Shown piece after piece: positions 44,340 through 55,111 of a stretch of DNA of 64,000 nucleotides. Position 1 is the stretch's first letter. The number at the start of each line of letters is the position of its first letter. The notes below the pieces were generated by a model. The model had not been told where the DNA came from, did no database searches, and saw only the letters and a list, made by a program, of their open reading frames with translations. Source of the stretch: Micrococcus sp. EYE_212. Lineage in GTDB: Bacteria > Actinomycetota > Actinomycetes > Actinomycetales > Micrococcaceae. Made by a program: the position numbers and the translations under genes. The stretch spans positions 1 to 64,000 of the forward strand of contig NZ_JAHXOZ010000013.1 in NCBI RefSeq assembly GCF_023147585.1. Reading direction: 5' to 3'.

Positions 44340-45087
44340 CCCACTGCTCCAGGCCGGTGCTCACCAGCGCGGAGTGCAGCTGGAGGCACGCCTCGGCGAT
44401 CTCGTGGGCCCGGCGGGCCACGCGGGTGCGGGTCGCGGCGTCGCGGCGCGACGTCAGGGGCACGACGGCCCGCTCCACGAGGCCGAGCTCCCGGTCCGCC
44501 GCCGCACGGAAGGGGCGCAGGTGGCGCGGCTCGAGCCCGTGGGCGGCCAGGGCGACGGCGGCCCTCGCCACGCTCACGGCGTGCACGCTGTACCCGCCGT
44601 CGTCGTCCACGGGGAGCAGGGAGTACTTCTCGAGCTCCTCCAGCAGCTCCTCCGCCGCCCCGGAGTCCCGCGCGAGCTCGGCGCGGGACCGCCGCCGCTC
44701 GCCTCCGGCCACCTCGTGGCCGAGGCGCTCGGCCTCGGACTGGGGGGCCAGCGTGACCCCGCCCGGCAGGTCCTGGGGGCGCTCGCCGCGGTCGACGGCG
44801 TCGAGGTGCTCCCGGATCACCTTCAACGGGAGGAACTGGTCGCGCTGGAGGGTGAGCACGAACCGCAGCCGGTCGACGTCGGCCGGGGTGTAGCGGCGGT
44901 ATCCGGCCGGGGTGCGCTCCGGATGGACCAGGCCGCGCTCCTGGAGGAATCGGACCTTGGAGGCGCTCACGGCGGGGAAGTGCGGCTTGAGCTCGGCCAC
45001 CACGTCCCCGATGCCAAGCGCGCCGAGCGGCCGCGTCCCCGCGTCGGTGCGGGACGGCGGCGTCGGCTCGTCGGAGGGGGCGCTCAC
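44332..45087 (-). CDS. MerR-family regulator, Rv1828-like
   Basis: 251-residue regulator. The N-terminal winged helix contains F-P-A-V-S-A-S-K-V-R-F-L-Q-E-R-G-L (37-53) and G-Y-R-R-Y-T-P-A-D-V (62-71). A long linker helix and an all-alpha C-terminal effector domain follow. Start GTG 45087 lies 16 nt after garA, and no good ribosome-binding site is visible, so coupling to garA translation is likely. The block Rv1830-DUF151-Rv1828-garA-gcvH is conserved across actinobacteria. Confidence 0.9.
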   Translation of the reverse strand: MSAPSDEPTPPSRTDAGTRPLGALGIGDVVAELKPHFPAVSASKVRFLQERGLVHPERTPAGYRRYTPADVDRLRFVLTLQRDQFLPLKVIREHLDAVDRGERPQDLPGGVTLAPQSEAERLGHEVAGGERRRSRAELARDSGAAEELLEELEKYSLLPVDDDGGYSVHAVSVARAAVALAAHGLEPRHLRPFRAAADRELGLVERAVVPLTSRRDAATRTRVARRAHEIAEACLQLHSALVSTGLEQWDD

Positions 45088-45103
45088 GGAGCGGAGGCGA
45101 CGC

Positions 45104-45523
45104 TCAGGCGACGCCGGCGTAGTAGGCGAGGCGGTACTTGCCGATCTGCACCTGCATGCCGGAGCGCAGGCGCACCTCGTCCACCCGGTCGTTGTTCACG
45201 AAGGTGCCGTTGAGGGAGTTCATGTCCACGATCCGGTGCCCGCCGCCCTCCGCGCGCAGCTCGGCGTGGCGGCGGGAGACGGTCACGTCTTCGAGGAAGA
45301 TGTCCGCGTCCGGATGGCGGCCCACGGTCACCACGGGCTGGTCCAGGAGGAAGCGCGCCCCGTGGTCGGGGCCGCCGTGGGCCAGCAGCAGCGCGGAGCC
45401 GACGGGCAGCGCGCGCACCGCATCGGACTCCTCCGGGGTGAGGTCGGCCGCCACGAGGGGGGCGAGCTCCGTCAGGCTGATGGAGGAGGTGTGGAGGTCC
45501 GGTTCGTGTCCGGGCTGCTGCAT
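45104..45523 (-). CDS. garA: FHA-domain metabolic switch protein GarA/OdhI
   Basis: 139 residues. The FHA domain (about 60-130) has G-R-H-P-D-A-D-I-F-L, S-R-R-H-A-E and S-L-N-G-T-F-V-N. Unphosphorylated GarA/OdhI inhibits 2-oxoglutarate dehydrogenase and NAD-glutamate dehydrogenase, and PknB/PknG phosphorylation releases it. The N-terminal phosphoacceptor stretch, E-T-T-S-V-F in mycobacteria, here reads H-T-S-S-I-S-L-T, keeping Thr/Ser acceptors but losing the acidic residue and Phe. ATG 45523 has a GGAG site. Confidence 0.93.
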   Translation of the reverse strand: MQQPGHEPDLHTSSISLTELAPLVAADLTPEESDAVRALPVGSALLLAHGGPDHGARFLLDQPVVTVGRHPDADIFLEDVTVSRRHAELRAEGGGHRIVDMNSLNGTFVNNDRVDEVRLRSGMQVQIGKYRLAYYAGVA

Positions 45524-45624
45524 GGGGTGCTCCTGTGCGCGGGCCCCCGACGCGCGGGGGTGGTGTGGGTGCCGCCGACGCCGCCCCCGCACGAAGGGGG
45601 CGGGGCGGCGTCGGAGGGAGGGGA

Positions 45625-46011
45625 TCAGCTGACGTGCGAGGCGTAGCCCTCGGCGTCCATGAGGCCGTCGAGCTCGGCGGCGTCGGAGAGGGTGATCTCC
45701 AGCAGCCAGCCGCCCTCGTACGAGGCGCTGTTGACGAGGCCGGGCTCGCCGTCGAGCTCCTCGTTGACGGCCGAGACCGTGCCGGACACCGGGGCGTAGA
45801 TGTCGGAGACCGACTTGGTGGACTCGACCTCACCGACAGCGGTGCCCGCGGTGACCTCGGTGCCGACCTCGGGGAGGTCGACGTAGACCACGTCGCCGAG
45901 GGCGTCCTGGGCGAAGTCGGTGATGCCGACGCGCACGGTGCCCGCGGCGTCGGCCTCGGCGATCCACTCGTGCTCGGCGGAGTACTTCAGTCCTGCGGGG
46001 ATGGTGCTCAT
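45625..46011 (-). CDS. gcvH: Glycine cleavage system H protein
   Basis: 128-residue lipoyl carrier that shuttles aminomethyl groups between the P, T and L proteins. Lipoylated lysine K66 in [17 protein letters not shown] near the start and S-Y-E-G-G-W-L near the end are standard. The gcvP and gcvT genes are not in this window; as in mycobacteria, gcvH leads the garA block, possibly linking glycine/one-carbon flow to GarA control. ATG 46011 has GAAGGGG upstream. Confidence 0.95.
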   Translation of the reverse strand: MSTIPAGLKYSAEHEWIAEADAAGTVRVGITDFAQDALGDVVYVDLPEVGTEVTAGTAVGEVESTKSVSDIYAPVSGTVSAVNEELDGEPGLVNSASYEGGWLLEITLSDAAELDGLMDAEGYASHVS

Positions 46012-46112
46012 CGGGAGGGCCCCTTCACTGGTGGAGACGACGGTGGGTGCTCTCCAGCACCTTACCGAATCCGCGGGTGACTCGCGCCACCGCACGGCAC
46101 TCGGAACGCTCG

Positions 46113-46142
46113 GCGCCCCGCACCGGGAGGGGTGCGGGGCGC
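46113..46142. terminator. Terminator hairpin after the POT transporter gene
   Basis: GCGCCCCGCACC (46113-46124) and GGTGCGGGGCGC (46131-46142), perfect 12-bp arms with a 6-nt loop, about 50 bp after the transporter stop and upstream of gcvH, which reads in the same direction. It separates the two transcription units. Confidence 0.7.
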
Positions 46143-46189
46143 GGAGCGGGCCTGCGACGGCGCGCGGGCCGGGAGGGGAACGGCGTGCG

Positions 46190-47728
<1,539 letters not shown>

Positions 47729-47857
47729 CGATCCACTGTCCTCCCGGACGCCCTCGTTATCAAACTGACAAGGGGTGATGCTCGACACTCGACGGACGTT
47801 GCGGGGGCGGCGGGCTCTCTCATCCCGCGCCCGGAGGGCCACCCGCGGGCGCCCGTC

Positions 47858-47863
47858 TACGCT
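47858..47863 (+). promoter_or_regulatory. -10 box (TACGCT) of apt
   Basis: Exactly 6 nt before the apt ATG. The 141-bp divergent region to the POT gene otherwise shows only an AT-richer patch (about 47,755-47,775) that may hold the transporter promoter. Confidence 0.6.
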
Positions 47864-47869
47864 GGCCCC

Positions 47870-48391
47870 ATGCCTCACTCCCCCGAGATCGACCGCGCCC
47901 GCTCCCTGATCCGCGTCGTCCAGGACCACCCCGTCCCGGGCGTGGCCTTCCAGGACATCACCCCGCTCCTGGCCGACGCCCGGGCGTTCCGGGCGTGCGT
48001 GGAGGCGCTGGTGGAGCCTTTCGCGGGGTCGTTCGACGTGGTGGCCGGGGTGGAGGCCCGCGGCTTCCTGCTGGCAGGCGCCGCCGCGATGCTCACGGGC
48101 ACGGGACTCGTGCCGCTGCGCAAGGCGGGCAGGCTCCCCGCCCCGGTGGCCTCCGCGAGCTATGCGCTGGAGTACGGGGAGGCCGCCATCGAGGTCTCCG
48201 TCGACCTGCACACGGGAGACCGCGTCCTCGTCCTCGACGACGTCCTGGCCACGGGCGGCACGCTCGCCGCGGCGGCGCGGCTAGTGAGGGAGCGGGGGGC
48301 ACACGTGGCCGGCGCGGCGTGCCTGCTCGAGCTCGAGAGCCTCGGCGGACGGGCGGCCGTGCCCGATGCCCACGCACTCATCCGCGTCTGA
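47870..48391 (+). CDS. apt: Adenine phosphoribosyltransferase
   Basis: 173-residue purine salvage enzyme converting adenine and PRPP to AMP. It opens with I-R-V-V-Q-D-H-P-V-P-G-V-A-F-Q-D-I-T-P, typical of Apt; G-V-E-A-R-G-F and the PRPP loop V-L-V-L-D-D-V-L-A-T-G-G-T are intact. In actinobacteria apt often precedes relA, but here a tRNA gene in the opposite orientation follows. ATG 47870 is probably leaderless. Confidence 0.95.
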   Translation: MPHSPEIDRARSLIRVVQDHPVPGVAFQDITPLLADARAFRACVEALVEPFAGSFDVVAGVEARGFLLAGAAAMLTGTGLVPLRKAGRLPAPVASASYALEYGEAAIEVSVDLHTGDRVLVLDDVLATGGTLAAAARLVRERGAHVAGAACLLELESLGGRAAVPDAHALIRV

Positions 48392-48443
48392 CCCGGACAG
48401 GCGGTCACATGGACGGCCCGTCACACCGAGGGGCCCGGACGCA

Positions 48444-48482
48444 GAAGGACCCGGCCCCGCCTGCGGCGGAACCGGGTCCTTC
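48444..48482. terminator. Bidirectional terminator between apt and tRNA-Pro
   Basis: GAAGGACCCGG (48444-48454) pairs with CCGGGTCCTTC (48472-48482), 11-bp perfect arms around a GC-rich loop that itself contains GCC/GGC. On the minus strand it follows the tRNA 3' end by 6 nt. Confidence 0.75.
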
Positions 48483-48488
48483 GATCGG

Positions 48489-48562
<74 letters not shown>

Positions 48563-48900
48563 TGGCGACTCCGCGTCCTGCGCGGTTCGGCACCCGATGA
48601 TCCTACACCGCCCCCGGCCGGGAGGCGAATCGGCGAGGACGACGCGGCGGGGACCCACCGCTCGGAGACGAACAAGGGGCCCACGTCCGCTTCCGCGACC
48701 ATGCACCCCTTGCCCCTGTACCAAGGGTGACCCGACCGAGAGTCCCCCGGTGTCCGCGGCCTTCGCCGAGGCGTCCCGCGGTGGTCTACACGCATCTGTG
48801 GCAGGGCCGTCCCGGGGGACGGCACGAACCATCGATGATCATGCGTACGCGGGTGAGGATAGCACGGGAGCCGCCTCCCGCCGTGCCACGGCGCCGCAGG
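48563..48900 (-). promoter_or_regulatory. tRNA-Pro promoter and non-coding spacer
   Basis: 338 bp without a gene. Minus strand TTCGCC (48624-48629), 18-bp spacer and TAGGAT (48600-48605) form a plausible tRNA promoter with a leader of about 30 nt. Farther out, CAAGGGG and CCCCTTG repeats (about 48,673-48,715) could pair across a 29-nt loop. I see no coding potential in the rest. Confidence 0.5.
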
Positions 48901-49389
48901 TCAGAACGTGAACGCGCGGTCCCCCACGCGGAACTCCACGTCCTTCAGGTCTGGCATGGACTCCTTGGCCCTCTCGGCGGCGTCCCGCAGCTGACCCTCG
49001 AGCTCGGCGGGGTCCGCGGAGAGGACGTCGTCGGCGTAGTCCACGATCACCCTGCCCTCCTCCTTCATGGCCTCCACGTCCACGACGTCGTCCACGGAGG
49101 GCAGGGAGGACACGAGCTCGTCGGCCGTGGCCTGCGCGTCCTCGGAGGCGTCGCCGAGCCCGGAGAGGGCGTCCTCGGCCCGCTGCCGCAGGTCCGGGAG
49201 GTCGACCCGGCGGTCGGCCTCGTCCTCGAGCTCCTGGATGCGCTGCTCGGCCCGGGAGATCCGCTCGTTCGCGCTCTCCAGGGCGGCCTGGGTCTCGGAG
49301 TCGTCCGCGGCACAGCCGCTGAGGGTCAGCGCCAGGGCGGCGACGGCGGCCATCGAGGCCGCGGGGCGGGGGCGTCGGCGGGTTCTCAT
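48901..49389 (-). CDS. Predicted lipoprotein with helical/coiled-coil domain
   Basis: 162 residues. An Arg-rich n-region, hydrophobic core and lipobox T-L-S-G-C (cleavage before C26) mark it as a substrate for Lgt and LspA. The mature part is acidic and largely helical: a coiled coil at about 30-65 (A-N-E-R-I-S-R-A-E-Q-R-I-Q-E-L), then L-P-D-L-R-Q-R-A-E-D. No recognised family and no function assigned. ATG 49389 lies 6 nt after TAGCCT (49396-49401), so it is probably leaderless. Confidence 0.8.
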   Translation of the reverse strand: MRTRRRPRPAASMAAVAALALTLSGCAADDSETQAALESANERISRAEQRIQELEDEADRRVDLPDLRQRAEDALSGLGDASEDAQATADELVSSLPSVDDVVDVEAMKEEGRVIVDYADDVLSADPAELEGQLRDAAERAKESMPDLKDVEFRVGDRAFTF

Positions 49390-49395
49390 GGATCC

Positions 49396-49401
49396 AGGCT
49401 A
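49396..49401 (-). promoter_or_regulatory. -10 box (TAGCCT) of the lipoprotein gene
   Basis: TANNNT hexamer exactly 6 nt before the ATG on the minus strand. Confidence 0.55.
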
Positions 49402-49492
49402 GCCGGGCGGCATGGACGTCGCATGGGAGCACCGCCTCCGCCGCCTGGGAGTTCACGAGCGGCGGACTCTTCCGGCGGAGGGGGTGCCGGCG

Positions 49493-51031
49493 TCAGCGGC
49501 GGCGGCCGCGCTTCTCGCGCACGCGCATGCCGATCTCGATCGGCGTGCCCTCGAACCCGAAGGTCTCGCGGAGGCGGCGCGTGATGAAGCGGCGGTAGCC
49601 CGGATCCAGGAAGCCCGTCGTGAACAGCACGAACTTCGGGGGACGGACCGAGGCCTGCGTCGCGAAGAGGATGCGGGGCTGCTTGCCGCCGCGCAGCGGG
49701 TGCGGGTGCGCGGCCACGAGCTCGCCGAGGAACGCGTTGAGCTTGCCCGTGGGGATGCGGGTCTCCCACGAGTCGAGCGCCGTGTCCAGCGCGGGCACGA
49801 GGCGGTCCTTGTGCCAGCCGGTGAGCGCCGAGATGTTCACGCGCGGAGCCCACGCCACGTGCGCGAGGTCCCGGTCGATCTCCTTCTCGAGCTGCTCACG
49901 GCGGTCCTCGTCCACCTTGTCCCACTTGTTGAACGCCACCACGAGGGCGCGGCCGGACTCGAGCGCCATCTGCAGGATGCGCACGTCCTGCTCCGAGATG
50001 ACCGAGGGGGCCTCCAGGAGGACCACAGCCACCTCGGCCCGGTCCAGGGCGGACGCGGTGCGCAGGGAGGCGTAGTAGTCCGCTCCGTGCGCCATGTGCT
50101 GGCGGCGGCGGATGCCCGCCGTGTCCACGAAGCGCCACAGGCGCCCGCCGAGCTCGATCAGCTCGTCCACCGGGTCACGGGTCGTGCCCGCGAGGTCGTC
50201 CACCACCACGCGGTCGGAGCCCGCGAGCTTGTTCAGCAGGGAGGACTTGCCCACGTTCGGGCGGCCCACGAGTGCGATGCGGCGGGGGCCGCCACGCGGC
50301 ACCAGGCCCCCGTGCGCCGACTCCTCGGGGAGCGCCTCGAGGGCGGCGTCCAGCAGGTCGGCCACGCCGCGGCCGTGCACGGCCGAGACGGGGTGGGGGT
50401 AGCCGAAGCCGAGGGACCACAGCGAGGCCGCCTCGGCCTCCTGCACCATGTCGTCCACCTTGTTGGCGGCCACGATCACGGGGCGGTCCTTGCGACGCAG
50501 CATGGTCACCACGGCCTCGTCGGTGGAGGTCATGCCCACGGTGGAGTCCACCACGAACACCACGGCGTCGGCCACGTCCACCGCCAGCTCGGCCTGCTCG
50601 GCCACGCGGCGGTGGATGCCCTTCGCGTCGTGCTCCCAGCCGCCGGTGTCCACCACGGTGAAGGTGCGGCCGTTCCACTCCGCCTCGTAGGAGACGCGGT
50701 CACGGGTCACTCCCGGCACGTCCTCCACCACGGCCTCGCGGCGGCCGATGATGCGGTTCACGAGGGTGGACTTGCCCACGTTGGGGCGGCCCACGATCGC
50801 GAGCACCGGGGGCACGGGCGCGTCGGGCTCGAGGTCGTCGTCCACGTCCCAGTCGCCCAGGAGCGCGGCGTCCTCGTCGTCCAGCTCGTAGTCGGCCAGG
50901 CCGGCGCGCAGCGAGGCGGCCCGCGCGGCGGCCTCCTCGTCGCTCATCGCGGCGAGGCGCTCGGCCACCTTGTCGTCGCCCGCGGGCGTGTACTCGTCGT
51001 CCTCGGGGCGGTTCTGCGGGTTCTCGCTCAT
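49493..51031 (-). CDS. der: Ribosome biogenesis GTPase Der (EngA)
   Basis: 512-residue double GTPase required for 50S assembly. Two G domains are evident: G-R-P-N-V-G-K-S-T (about 81-89) with D-T-G-G and N-K-V-D, and G-R-P-N-V-G-K-S-S (about 255-263) with D-T-A-G and N-K-W-D. A C-terminal KH-like domain ends R-E-K-R-G-R-R-R. The first 70 residues are an acidic actinobacterial extension. ATG 51031 overlaps the cmk stop in ATGA. Confidence 0.96.
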   Translation of the reverse strand: MSENPQNRPEDDEYTPAGDDKVAERLAAMSDEEAAARAASLRAGLADYELDDEDAALLGDWDVDDDLEPDAPVPPVLAIVGRPNVGKSTLVNRIIGRREAVVEDVPGVTRDRVSYEAEWNGRTFTVVDTGGWEHDAKGIHRRVAEQAELAVDVADAVVFVVDSTVGMTSTDEAVVTMLRRKDRPVIVAANKVDDMVQEAEAASLWSLGFGYPHPVSAVHGRGVADLLDAALEALPEESAHGGLVPRGGPRRIALVGRPNVGKSSLLNKLAGSDRVVVDDLAGTTRDPVDELIELGGRLWRFVDTAGIRRRQHMAHGADYYASLRTASALDRAEVAVVLLEAPSVISEQDVRILQMALESGRALVVAFNKWDKVDEDRREQLEKEIDRDLAHVAWAPRVNISALTGWHKDRLVPALDTALDSWETRIPTGKLNAFLGELVAAHPHPLRGGKQPRILFATQASVRPPKFVLFTTGFLDPGYRRFITRRLRETFGFEGTPIEIGMRVREKRGRRR

Positions 51032-51813
51032 CGTCCCTGTCCCTTCTCGGCCGGGCGCGCCCCACGGGCTGCCTCCCCGGCCTGTTCCTCGACGGCGGCC
51101 ATCACGGCCGCCACGGTCTGCTCGAAGTCGAGCTCGGTGGAGTCCACGAACACCACGCCCTCGGCGGGGCGGTCGAACGTGGAGACGGCGGCGTCGCGCG
51201 CGTCGCGCCCGACCACCTGGCGATTCAACGTGCCGGCGTCGACGCCGGGCTCGCCGGCGGCGGCCAGCTGGCCGGAGCGGCGGGCCGTGCGCACGGCCTC
51301 GGAGGCCGTCAGCAGGACGCGGGCGTGGGCATCGGGGGCCACCACGGTCGTGATGTCCCGACCCTCGGCCACCATGCGCCCGGCGTCCGCGATGGCCGCG
51401 CGCTGGCGGCGGCGCAGCTCCTCACGCACGGGGATGACAACGGCCACGGTGGAGACGACGTCGGTCACCTCGGCACCGCGGATGGCCTCGGTGACGTCCG
51501 CCTCGCCCACGAGCACGACGTCCTCGTCCGGGTGGGTCGACTGGGTCAGCGGCATGGTGCGCGCCGCCTCGAGGATGGCCTCGGGGTCGGCGAGGTCCAC
51601 CCCGGAGTCCAGGCAGTGCCACGCCACGGCGCGGTACATCGCCCCCGTGTCCAGGTAGGCGGCGCCCAGGCGCCGGGCCACCTCGCGGGACACGGAGGAC
51701 TTGCCGGACCCGGAGGGGCCGTCGACGGCCACTACGAGGGGCGCGGCGTCCGTGCCCGCATCCGTGCGCGCGGCCTCGGCCGCGCGGGCGTGCTCAGCGG
51801 TGTTCTCGGCCAT
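51028..51813 (-). CDS. cmk: Cytidylate kinase
   Basis: 261-residue (d)CMP kinase. P-loop G-P-S-G-S-G-K-S-S (about 33-41); D-T-G-A-M-Y-R-A (55-62) binds CMP, and G-R-D-I-T-T-V-V is the second substrate motif. The family usually has about 230 residues; the extra 25 are a disordered N-terminus. It starts 2 nt after tyrA and overlaps der, forming the conserved rluB-tyrA-cmk-der unit. Confidence 0.95.
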   Translation of the reverse strand: MAENTAEHARAAEAARTDAGTDAAPLVVAVDGPSGSGKSSVSREVARRLGAAYLDTGAMYRAVAWHCLDSGVDLADPEAILEAARTMPLTQSTHPDEDVVLVGEADVTEAIRGAEVTDVVSTVAVVIPVREELRRRQRAAIADAGRMVAEGRDITTVVAPDAHARVLLTASEAVRTARRSGQLAAAGEPGVDAGTLNRQVVGRDARDAAVSTFDRPAEGVVFVDSTELDFEQTVAAVMAAVEEQAGEAARGARPAEKGQGR

Positions 51814-51815
51814 CC

Positions 51816-52958
51816 TCAGACCACCTTCCATCCGGCGTCGGCCAGTGCCGACACGAGTTCGTCCTTGCATCCGGGCAGCACGGACACGTCCACCATGCCC
51901 GCCCGATGCCCGGAGGCGTGCTCGAGGCGCAGGTCCTCCACGTTGACGCCCGTGCGGCCGACGGCCTCCAGGAGCGCTGCGATCTGGCCCGGGGCGTCGT
52001 CGACGACCACGGTCACCACGGCGAACGCCTGGGGCGGCGTCCCGTGCTTGCCGGGGATGCGGGCCCGGCCCGCGTTCCCCTCGGCGATGAGCCGGGCGAT
52101 CCCCAGGCGCGCGCCCGGCGCCGCCGGCGCCTCGAGCACGTCGAGCAGGCCGTCCAGGTCGTCCCGGAGGCTGCGCAGGGCAGGCACGATCCGCTCGGCG
52201 TTGCCCGCCAGGATCTGCACCCACAGCTGCGGGTCCGACGCGGCGATCCGGGTGGTGTCCCGCAGCCCGTTGCCCGCGAGCGCGAGCGACGCGTCCGCGG
52301 TGTCCTGCAGTCGCGCCGCCACGAGGGAGGCCGCGATCTGGGGGAGGTGCGAGATCAGGGCCACCGCCTCGTCGTGCGCCTGCGCGTCCATGCGGGACGG
52401 GGTCGCCTTCAGGACGCGGGCGAGGGCCTCCCCCGCCGCCAGGGCCGCCGGCGCGGTCGTGGGCTCGGGGCACAGCACCCACGGGCTTGCCGTGAACAGC
52501 GTCCCGCGGGCGGCCACGGGGCCCGAGCGCTCGGAGCCGGCCATGGGGTGGGTGCCCAGGTGGCGATCGGCGTCGGCGGCGGAGATCTCCCCGCGCTCCA
52601 CGGCCTCCCGCACCGCGCGGGCCACGCCCTCCTTGACGGAGGCGATGTCCACCACGACGGCGCCCGGCCAGCGCCGCAGCGAGTCCACCACGACGGCGGC
52701 CGTCACATCCGGCGGCGCCGCCACCACCACGAGGACGGGCGGCGTGTCCCGGAGGGCGTCGCCGTCGAGGTCCACCGCGACGCCGGCCCCGATGTCCTGG
52801 GCCACGCCGCTCGCCGAGGGCGAGGGGTCGTGGAGGAGCACGGTGGACCCGGCCGCGCTGAGGCCGATGCCGATCGAGGTGCCGAGCAGGCCCGTGCCGC
52901 GGATGAGCACGGGCTCCGGGACGCCGACCGCGGCGGCGGGCGCCTCGGCGGTGCTCAC
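51816..52958 (-). CDS. tyrA: Prephenate dehydrogenase with ACT domain
   Basis: 380-residue enzyme of tyrosine biosynthesis that oxidatively decarboxylates prephenate to 4-hydroxyphenylpyruvate. NAD loop G-T-G-L-L-G-T-S-I-G (about 21-30), H-P-M-A-G-S-E (about 137-143) and the helical domain H-L-P-Q are family motifs. The C-terminal ACT domain (about 300-380, V-V-V-D-D-A-P-G-Q-I) suggests allosteric feedback. GTG 52958 overlaps the rluB stop in GTGA. With aroG it makes a second aromatic-pathway gene in the window. Confidence 0.93.
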   Translation of the reverse strand: MSTAEAPAAAVGVPEPVLIRGTGLLGTSIGIGLSAAGSTVLLHDPSPSASGVAQDIGAGVAVDLDGDALRDTPPVLVVVAAPPDVTAAVVVDSLRRWPGAVVVDIASVKEGVARAVREAVERGEISAADADRHLGTHPMAGSERSGPVAARGTLFTASPWVLCPEPTTAPAALAAGEALARVLKATPSRMDAQAHDEAVALISHLPQIAASLVAARLQDTADASLALAGNGLRDTTRIAASDPQLWVQILAGNAERIVPALRSLRDDLDGLLDVLEAPAAPGARLGIARLIAEGNAGRARIPGKHGTPPQAFAVVTVVVDDAPGQIAALLEAVGRTGVNVEDLRLEHASGHRAGMVDVSVLPGCKDELVSALADAGWKVV

Positions 52959-53914
52959 AGCCCGACCAGGGCCTTGAGGTGGCCCAGCTCCTGCTGCGAG
53001 AGCGGACGGACGCTGCCCTGCTTCTGGTCGCCCAGGAGGATCGGGCCCACCTTCACGCGGACGAGACGCTCTACGGGGTGGCCGATCTCCTGGAAGAGGC
53101 GGCGCACGATCCGGTTCTTGCCCGAGTGCAGGACGACCTCGACGAGCACGTGGCCCGGCGTCGAGTCCACGAGCTTGAAGGAGTCCACCTTGGCGATGCC
53201 GTCCTCGAGCTCGATGCCCTCGCGCAGGCGGTTGGACACGCCCTTCGCGAGCGGGCCGCGCGTCTGCACCACGTAGGTCTTGGGGACCTCGTAGCTGGGG
53301 TGGGTGAGGCGGTTGGCCAGCTCGCCGTCGTTGGTGAGGAGCAGCAGCCCCTCGGTCTCGTTGTCCAGGCGGCCCACGTGGAAGAGATGCTCCTGGCCCG
53401 GCTTGAGGTACGTGGCGATCGAGGGACGGGCCTCGGGGTCGATCATCGTGGAGATGACGCCGCGGGGCTTGTTGAAGACGAGGTACTGACGGGAGGTGTC
53501 CGTCTGCACGGTGATGCCGTCCACGCGGATCACGGCGGAGCGGGGCTCCACGCGGACGCCGGGCTCGGTGACGATCTTGCCGTTGACCTCCACGCGGCCC
53601 TCGGCGATCAGGTCCTCGCACACGCGACGGGACGCGACGCCGGCCGAGGCCAGCACCTTCTGGAGGCGCTCGCCGTCCTCGGTGTGGACGCCGGTGAGGT
53701 CCGCGGCCTTCGCGCGGGCGGCGCCGGCGCCACGGCCGCGACGCCCGCGGGGGCGCTCGACGGCGCTCTCGTCGAAGGGGGCCTCGTCCTGCGGACGGGC
53801 GGCGGCCCCGCGGCGGGGGCCGATCTGACGCTGGAAGTCGCGCTCCTGGAACGGGCCGCCTCGTCGTCCGACGGCGGGGGTTCGTCCGGAGCCTCGCGGC
53901 TTGCGGGAGTTCAT
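52955..53914 (-). CDS. rluB: Ribosomal large-subunit pseudouridine synthase, RluB family
   Basis: 319 residues. A basic, disordered N-terminus (about 1-75, rich in R/G) precedes an S4 domain (L-Q-K-V-L-A-S-A-G-V-A-S-R-R, about 84-97) and the RsuA/RluB catalytic domain with G-R-L-D-N-E-T-E-G-L-L-L-L (catalytic D). ATG 53914 has an AAGGAAG site. In most actinobacteria scpA and scpB lie immediately upstream; here only a 129-bp spacer separates it from parA. Confidence 0.94.
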   Translation of the reverse strand: MNSRKPRGSGRTPAVGRRGGPFQERDFQRQIGPRRGAAARPQDEAPFDESAVERPRGRRGRGAGAARAKAADLTGVHTEDGERLQKVLASAGVASRRVCEDLIAEGRVEVNGKIVTEPGVRVEPRSAVIRVDGITVQTDTSRQYLVFNKPRGVISTMIDPEARPSIATYLKPGQEHLFHVGRLDNETEGLLLLTNDGELANRLTHPSYEVPKTYVVQTRGPLAKGVSNRLREGIELEDGIAKVDSFKLVDSTPGHVLVEVVLHSGKNRIVRRLFQEIGHPVERLVRVKVGPILLGDQKQGSVRPLSQQELGHLKALVGL

Positions 53915-54043
53915 GGGAGGGTGCTTCCTTCCGGGATGCGTTCGACCGCAGACCGCCCGCCAGGGGCCGGAATGCGGAGGGGTTCACGCGGCGGTTCGCA
54001 CGCGTGCACCCTCCATTGTCGCAGATCCCGGACGCTCAGCGGA

Positions 54044-54952
54044 TCACGGGGCGCCGCCGCGGCTGATGAGCTCGCGGGCGAGCTGGCGGTAGGCCCGGGC
54101 GCCGTCGTGGTTCTCGGCGTAGCTGGTGATCGGCGTGGCGGCCACGGTCGCGTCGGCGAACTTGATGGAGCGCTTGATCACGGTCTCGAACACCTTGTCC
54201 CCGAAGCCGGCCACGAGCGAGCCCACGACCTCCTTCGAGTGGAGGGTGCGCTGGTCGAACATCGTGGCCAGCACGCCGTCGATCTCCAGGTCAGGGTTGA
54301 GCCGATCCTGGACCTTCTCGATGGTCTCCACGAGCAGCGCCACGGCGCGCAGCGCGAAGAACTCCGCGGTGAGCGGGATGATCACGCCGTGGGAGGCCGT
54401 CAGCGCGTTCACGGTGAGCAGGCCGAGGGAGGGCTGGCAGTCGATGAGGACCACGTCGTAGTCGTCGCGCACCTGGCGCAGGGCCCGGTCGAGCACCTGC
54501 TCCCGGGCCACCTCGTTCACGAGCTGCACCTCCGCGGCCGAGAGGTCGATGTTGGCCGGCAGCAGGTCCATGTTCTCGAAGGGGGTCCGCAGGATCGCGT
54601 CCCGCGCCGTCACGGAGCGCTCCATGAGCACGTTGTACACGGTGGTGTCGAGCTCGTGGGGGCTCGCGCCGAGGCCCGCGGAGAGCGCGCCCTGCGGATC
54701 GAAGTCCACCATGAGCACTCGGCGCCCGTACCCGGCGAGGGCGGCGCCCAGGTTGATGGTCGACGTCGTCTTCCCGACGCCGCCCTTCTGGTTGACCATC
54801 GAGATGATGCGGGCCGGGCCGTGGCCCTCCAGGGGCGCAGGCTCGGGGAACTCGTGCTTGGGACGGCCGGTGGGGCCGATCACGGGCTCCCCGTGGATGG
54901 TCATGACGGGGGTGGGTTCCTTCGAGGTCACGGCGGTGCCGGCTCCTTCCAC
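54044..54952 (-). CDS. Orphan ParA-family ATPase (Rv1708-like)
   Basis: 302-residue MinD/ParA ATPase. Deviant Walker A K-G-G-V-G-K-T-T (56-63), switch region D-F-D-P-Q-G and Walker B V-V-L-I-D-C-Q-P-S-L-G are intact. It carries a 45-residue N-terminal extension. Its place upstream of rluB identifies it with the scpAB-linked ParA of other actinobacteria (Rv1708), distinct from the chromosome-partitioning ParA beside parB. GTG 54952 has no clear ribosome-binding site; a GTG seven codons later has GGAG and may be the real start. Confidence 0.88.
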   Translation of the reverse strand: MEGAGTAVTSKEPTPVMTIHGEPVIGPTGRPKHEFPEPAPLEGHGPARIISMVNQKGGVGKTTSTINLGAALAGYGRRVLMVDFDPQGALSAGLGASPHELDTTVYNVLMERSVTARDAILRTPFENMDLLPANIDLSAAEVQLVNEVAREQVLDRALRQVRDDYDVVLIDCQPSLGLLTVNALTASHGVIIPLTAEFFALRAVALLVETIEKVQDRLNPDLEIDGVLATMFDQRTLHSKEVVGSLVAGFGDKVFETVIKRSIKFADATVAATPITSYAENHDGARAYRQLARELISRGGAP

Positions 54953-55027
54953 GGGGGGTGTGGCGCCCTGCCGGCGCCTCGCCCGGTCACGGGCGCGCGG
55001 CTGCCGTCGGCGCGATGCTCGCCCTCC

Positions 55028-55033
55028 ACCCTA
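55028..55033 (-). promoter_or_regulatory. Candidate -10 box (TAGGGT) of parA
   Basis: TANNNT hexamer about 75 nt before the parA start on the minus strand. Confidence 0.4.
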
Positions 55034-55053
55034 GTGCCTGGGCGGAGACGCCG

Positions 55054-55083
55054 AGGGGCCGAGGGCAGCAGCCCCCGGCCCCT
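55054..55083. terminator. Terminator after the symporter remnant
   Basis: AGGGGCCG (55054-55061) pairs with CGGCCCCT (55076-55083); the inner GGG and CCC extend the stem around CAGCAG. Confidence 0.6.
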
Positions 55084-55111
55084 CCGCGACGGCGGCGCGT
55101 GCGCCGTCCGG

